Origin: Passalora sequoiae
Lineage: Eukaryota; Ascomycota; Dothideomycetes; Mycosphaerellales; Mycosphaerellaceae
Length of the DNA stretch: 64,000 nucleotides
Assembly (NCBI GenBank): GCA_013248845.1
Contig: WSQC01000031.1
Span: forward strand, 1-64,000
Reading direction: 5' to 3'
Below the pieces are notes generated by a model that was not told the DNA's origin, did no database searches, and saw nothing but the letters and a program-made list of their open reading frames with translations. A program made the position numbers and the translations under genes. Position 1 is the stretch's first letter, and each line of letters opens with the position of its first letter. Positions 62,791 to 64,000 of the stretch are shown one piece after another.

Positions 62791-64000
62791 TCCGTTTAAT
62801 ACGTACCTAGTTTAAATATAGTCCCCGTCGCGGCTAAGTTCTTTAAAGAACTCGCGCTATAAGCTAGTATATAAGAATAACTACCGCTACTATATCTTAA
62901 TACGCTAATTTATCTTACTTATACTATACCGGAAGCAGTCGTCCTATATTAGAGGCTATGTCGCTATTAGCTATATATTCGTATAGCCGTTCGTACTACT
63001 AACTAACCTTAGAGCCTAAATACGTCTATCTTTATAGCGTAAGATACGCGTCCGCCGTATACCGAGTCTCTCTACTACGGTCCGTTTAAACGATACGTAG
63101 ACTATACCGTTAGTAGCCCGTTCGTAGCCCGTTCGTAGTACTAACCGTAGTACTAATCGTACTTATATAGTATTACTAGCTAATACGGTTCGGATATATT
63201 ACGCCTATATAGAGACCTAGGAGCGACTAGAAACTCCGATATATATCTATACGATAAATCGCGAGAAGTAGTCGATATAGGTATATACCTAGAAGCCCTA
63301 ATACTCTAGTTTATAGTGCGTATCTATAGAGTATATATAACCTAGCCTATTAGCTCGTAGGCCTAGTATATAGTACTACCGCTACCGTAGTCTCCTTATC
63401 TTAATAGCCTCTAGACTCAATATAATAAGTACGTTATAGAGCCGATTACGGCTAACGATATTATACTTCTAGCGTATATAAATATATAGTAACCGCCGAC
63501 TAAAATCCGTAATATTACTATTATCTAGCTCTTTCCGTAATACCTTAGTAATATACTATTCTATCTATACCCTCTAACTAGCTTCTATACGCTTATATAG
63601 GCCTATCTTCTTCCGATACTTAGCTATCTACCGAGCGTTAATATTATACCTATCGAAGTTAAGTATCGTACTAGTCTCGTTATCGGTAAGGCGAAGGACA
63701 TAGAATATATAGACGATTCGTTAGCGTAGAAGGGGTATATTAACGATAGGCGGTCGCTTAGAATTAGGGAGGCCCTAGTCGCGGATACGGCGCTATAGGG
63801 TACGCGTCGTAACGGATATACTATAGCTATTAAAGAGCGTATCGACGATCGTAGAGCGACTAGTTCCGGCGTATACGAGGATCTTAATAACACCGCGTAG
63901 GTACTCTAGTATCGTAGATAGACGCCTACCTACGCCTACGCCTACGCCTCTAGTAGCTACGTCTTCTAATATAATAAAGCCGAACGAATAGTCGCTATTC

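Larger units (their letters stand above)
61541..64000. mobile_element. RIP-destroyed repeat block (probable transposon remains)
   Basis: Composition changes abruptly after about 61.55 kb. The sequence becomes a mosaic of TA- and CG-rich words with almost no CA or TG dinucleotides; by eye only about a dozen occur in the last 2 kb, and 63001-63240 has none. This is the outcome of repeat-induced point mutation acting on CpA. No intact frame remains (one 89-codon minus frame, 63624-63893, has no usable similarity). The element class cannot be told. The block runs past the window edge. Confidence 0.8.

Noticed and set aside
63624..63893. 89-codon minus-strand frame in the RIP block
   Set aside because: An open frame in CA/TG-depleted DNA is expected by chance; it gives no usable similarity to a transposon protein.
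1..64000. CRISPR arrays, prokaryotic operons, ribosome binding sites, riboswitches or prophage
   Set aside because: The sequence is fungal nuclear DNA with spliceosomal introns; no such structures were seen.

Overview
This is a nuclear contig from a filamentous ascomycete, most likely a Dothideomycete close to the Mycosphaerellales or Capnodiales. The grounds are compact genes with 49-77 nt GT-AG introns, a HET-domain gene, a Cnn_1N/ApsB-type coiled-coil protein, an ergosteryl-beta-glucosidase, GPI-type and chitinase cell-wall genes, intron-bearing tRNA-Ala genes, and a right end saturated with RIP-type CpA-to-TpA mutation. Genus level is inference from gene content, not from any search.

Layout. 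0.5-17.2 kb is a dense, ordinary block: mitoribosomal protein uS2m (-) divergent from a large helical protein (+), a small membrane protein, tRNA-Ala(UGC), an aldehyde dehydrogenase (-), an ER DnaJ/TPR co-chaperone (-) divergent from a GH5 sterylglucosidase (+), a GPI-type Cys-rich protein (-), and COX20 (+). 17.7-27.5 kb mixes a pseudogene, tRNA-Ala(CGC) with a 77-nt intron, a six-exon MFS transporter (-), a decayed coiled-coil gene, a LACTB2-like metallo-beta-lactamase (+) and a conserved Ser/Pro/Gln-rich protein (-). 27.5-34.1 kb is gene-poor. 34.1-47.1 kb carries a HET protein (-), an unusual two-exon small protein (+), a type II peroxiredoxin (-), a decayed minisatellite, ApsB/Mto1-type MTOC protein (+) and a GH18 chitinase interrupted by a Ser/Thr-rich block (-). 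47.1-52.6 kb is gene-poor with decayed coding relics. 52.6-61.4 kb is again ordinary: MOG1 (+), RPN9 (-) divergent from complex I 40-kDa subunit (+), an unrecognised protein (+), and a mitochondrial-type J-domain protein (-). 61.5-64 kb is an AT-rich block almost devoid of CA/TG dinucleotides, i.e. RIP-destroyed repeat DNA.

Functional themes. Several genes serve mitochondria (uS2m, COX20, NDUFA9-type subunit, a J-protein, probably the LACTB2-like protein and possibly the 1065-aa helical protein). Others serve the cell wall and membrane (GH18, GH5, GPI protein), proteostasis (DnaJ/TPR, RPN9), nuclear transport and microtubule organisation (MOG1, ApsB). These are not an evident biosynthetic cluster. 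Exon-intron models were built by hand: every proposed splice uses GT-AG ends and keeps the frame, but none is backed by transcript data.

The most unusual signals are the chitinase whose barrel is split by about 243 Ser/Thr-rich residues, the 73-codon His-rich split gene, the CaaX ending of the sterylglucosidase, the 36-codon repeat array, the 77-nt tRNA intron, the multi-frame coiled-coil relics, and the CpA-specific RIP block that leaves CpG intact.
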